The notes below the pieces were generated by a model, which ran no database searches, was not told where the DNA came from, and saw only the letters and a list, made by a program, of their open reading frames with translations. From Curtobacterium sp. ZW137 (GTDB lineage Bacteria > Actinomycetota > Actinomycetes > Actinomycetales > Microbacteriaceae), in the NCBI RefSeq assembly GCF_003762905.1, contig NZ_RJKS01000005.1, forward strand, positions 124,001 to 188,000: a stretch of 64,000 nucleotides of DNA, read 5' to 3'. Made by a program: the position numbers and the translations under genes. Shown one piece after another: positions 63,328 through 64,000 of this stretch (within the stretch, counting starts at the first letter, position 1; the number at the start of each line of letters is the position of its first letter).

Positions 63328-63903
63328 CTACGGCTGGGCGCGGAGCCCGCCGACGACGATGTCGAGCAGCCGCCCGGTCTGCTCCGGGTCCTCGGTGTCC
63401 CGGGTGGAGAGCAGCACCCCGATGAGCGCCGCCGTGACGTCGTCCGCGACCATGTCGCTCCGGAGGGTCCCGTCGAGCGCCCCCGCGTCGAGGAACCGCT
63501 GCACCGCGGCGTTCACGCGCTCCCGGGTGTGTGCCGTCTCGGCCGCTCCGCGGATCGCGCCGACCCGGACGGTCTCCGCCATGCCGCGCTTCGCCGCCAC
63601 GAACCGGGCGTACCGGTCCGCGAACGCCCGGAGCGCGCGGTCGGCCGGCGGTTCGGCGAGCAGTGCGTCGACGGTGCCGAGCACCGCGTCGAGCTCGGCG
63701 CCGTAGACCGCCGCGACGAGGTCCTCCCGCGTCGGGAAGTTCCGGTACAGCGTGCCGATGCCGACCCCCGCCGCGCGGGCGACCGCCTCGAGCGAGGCGT
63801 CCTCGCCCGCCGTGGTGAACGCGGTCCGTGCGGCGTCGACGAGCGCGGCGCGGTTCCGTGCCGCATCCGCGCGGGGGCGTCGCGTCGTGCCGGGGCTGGA
63901 CAA
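63328..63903 (-). CDS. TetR-family transcriptional regulator
   Basis: A 191-residue repressor. The N-terminal HTH is SLEAVARAAGVGIGTLYRNFPTREDLVAAVY (about residues 37-67). The C-terminal ligand/dimer domain is all-helical and resembles the TetR_C_SBD-like regulators. The start is TTG at 63903, the only plausible one, with GGAGG about 10 nt upstream. That start lies inside the first of two matching palindromes, so the protein probably represses itself and the divergent gene. Confidence 0.88.
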   Translation of the reverse strand: MSSPGTTRRPRADAARNRAALVDAARTAFTTAGEDASLEAVARAAGVGIGTLYRNFPTREDLVAAVYGAELDAVLGTVDALLAEPPADRALRAFADRYARFVAAKRGMAETVRVGAIRGAAETAHTRERVNAAVQRFLDAGALDGTLRSDMVADDVTAALIGVLLSTRDTEDPEQTGRLLDIVVGGLRAQP

Positions 63904-63953
63904 AGTGGAGGCTCCTCCGGTTATGCTGCAGTCAAGCGGAGGTTCCTCCGCTT
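63903..63953. promoter_or_regulatory. Twin TetR operators in the divergent promoter
   Basis: Operator 2 (63934-63953) is AAGCGGAGGTTCCTCCGCTT with 9-bp perfect arms. Operator 1 (63903-63922) differs from it at only a few positions and keeps GGAGG-N2-CCTCC. Their centres are 31 bp apart, about three helical turns. TATGCT (63922-63927) between them is a likely -10 for the plus-strand gene. Confidence 0.8.
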
Positions 63954-63977
63954 CCCGTCACCCTACCGGAGGCACCC

Positions 63978-64000
63978 ATGCAGCAGCACACCGAGAACAC
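63978..64000 (+). CDS. Start of a TetR-controlled gene (cut by window end)
   Basis: Only the first seven codons (MQQHTEN) are present. GGAGG lies 5 nt before the ATG. By position it is the probable target of the divergent TetR repressor; efflux or oxidoreductase genes are common in that place, but nothing in these residues decides. Confidence 0.6.

Overview
The window is a very GC-rich chromosomal segment from an actinobacterium, most plausibly Microbacteriaceae (Curtobacterium-like; genus is inference). The evidence is the G/C third-position codon bias, frequent GTG starts, many promoters with a TANNNT box 6-7 nt before the start codon, two WhiB proteins, and a block whose gene content matches the mycobacterial whiB2-manA-sahH-mtrAB-lpqB-secA1-pdtaS-whiB1 region.

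Region 1 (1-34326): after purE comes a large cell-envelope polysaccharide locus. It has the full dTDP-L-rhamnose pathway (rmlD-rmlB on the minus strand, rmlC-rmlA on the plus strand), about ten glycosyltransferases (GT2, GT4, one GT2-GT4 fusion, one GT87, a polyprenyl-phosphate mannose synthase), a Wzm/Wzt-type ABC exporter, a flippase-like UPF0104 protein, a YfhO-like 954-residue membrane protein, two O-antigen-ligase-like proteins and other polytopic GT-C-like proteins. It also holds a lipoprotein and a secreted five-repeat wall protein. The simplest reading is assembly, export and decoration of a rhamnose-containing wall glycopolymer.

Region 2 (34371-42400): manA, a galE-like epimerase, whiB2, a 950-residue GT2 membrane protein, a DUF5719 protein, a degenerate zincin and a DUF3499 protein. 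Region 3 (42517-55909): sahH, mtrA-mtrB-lpqB, a comF-like gene, hpf, secA, an Rv3235-like gene, pdtaS and whiB1. These are conserved actinobacterial housekeeping and division/envelope regulators.

Region 4 (56175-64000): a small membrane protein, bcp, tRNA-Lys(CTT), a tightly overlapped three-gene unit (HTH regulator, ImmA/IrrE-type protease, seven-helix membrane protein), a SCO4848-like protein, a two-component system with a PepSY-like lipoprotein that shares its operator, a double-VOC protein, and a TetR gene facing a gene cut off by the window end.

Non-coding structure is notable. There is a family of four 60-bp palindromes with compensatory arm changes. Three near-identical long palindromic terminators, and one diverged relative, sit at convergent gene ends. 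Perfect palindromes overlap or adjoin the promoters of whiB2 and whiB1, an envelope gene pair and the SCO4848-like gene. Short in-frame tandem repeats occur in at least seven coding sequences. One glycosyltransferase appears to begin with CTG.
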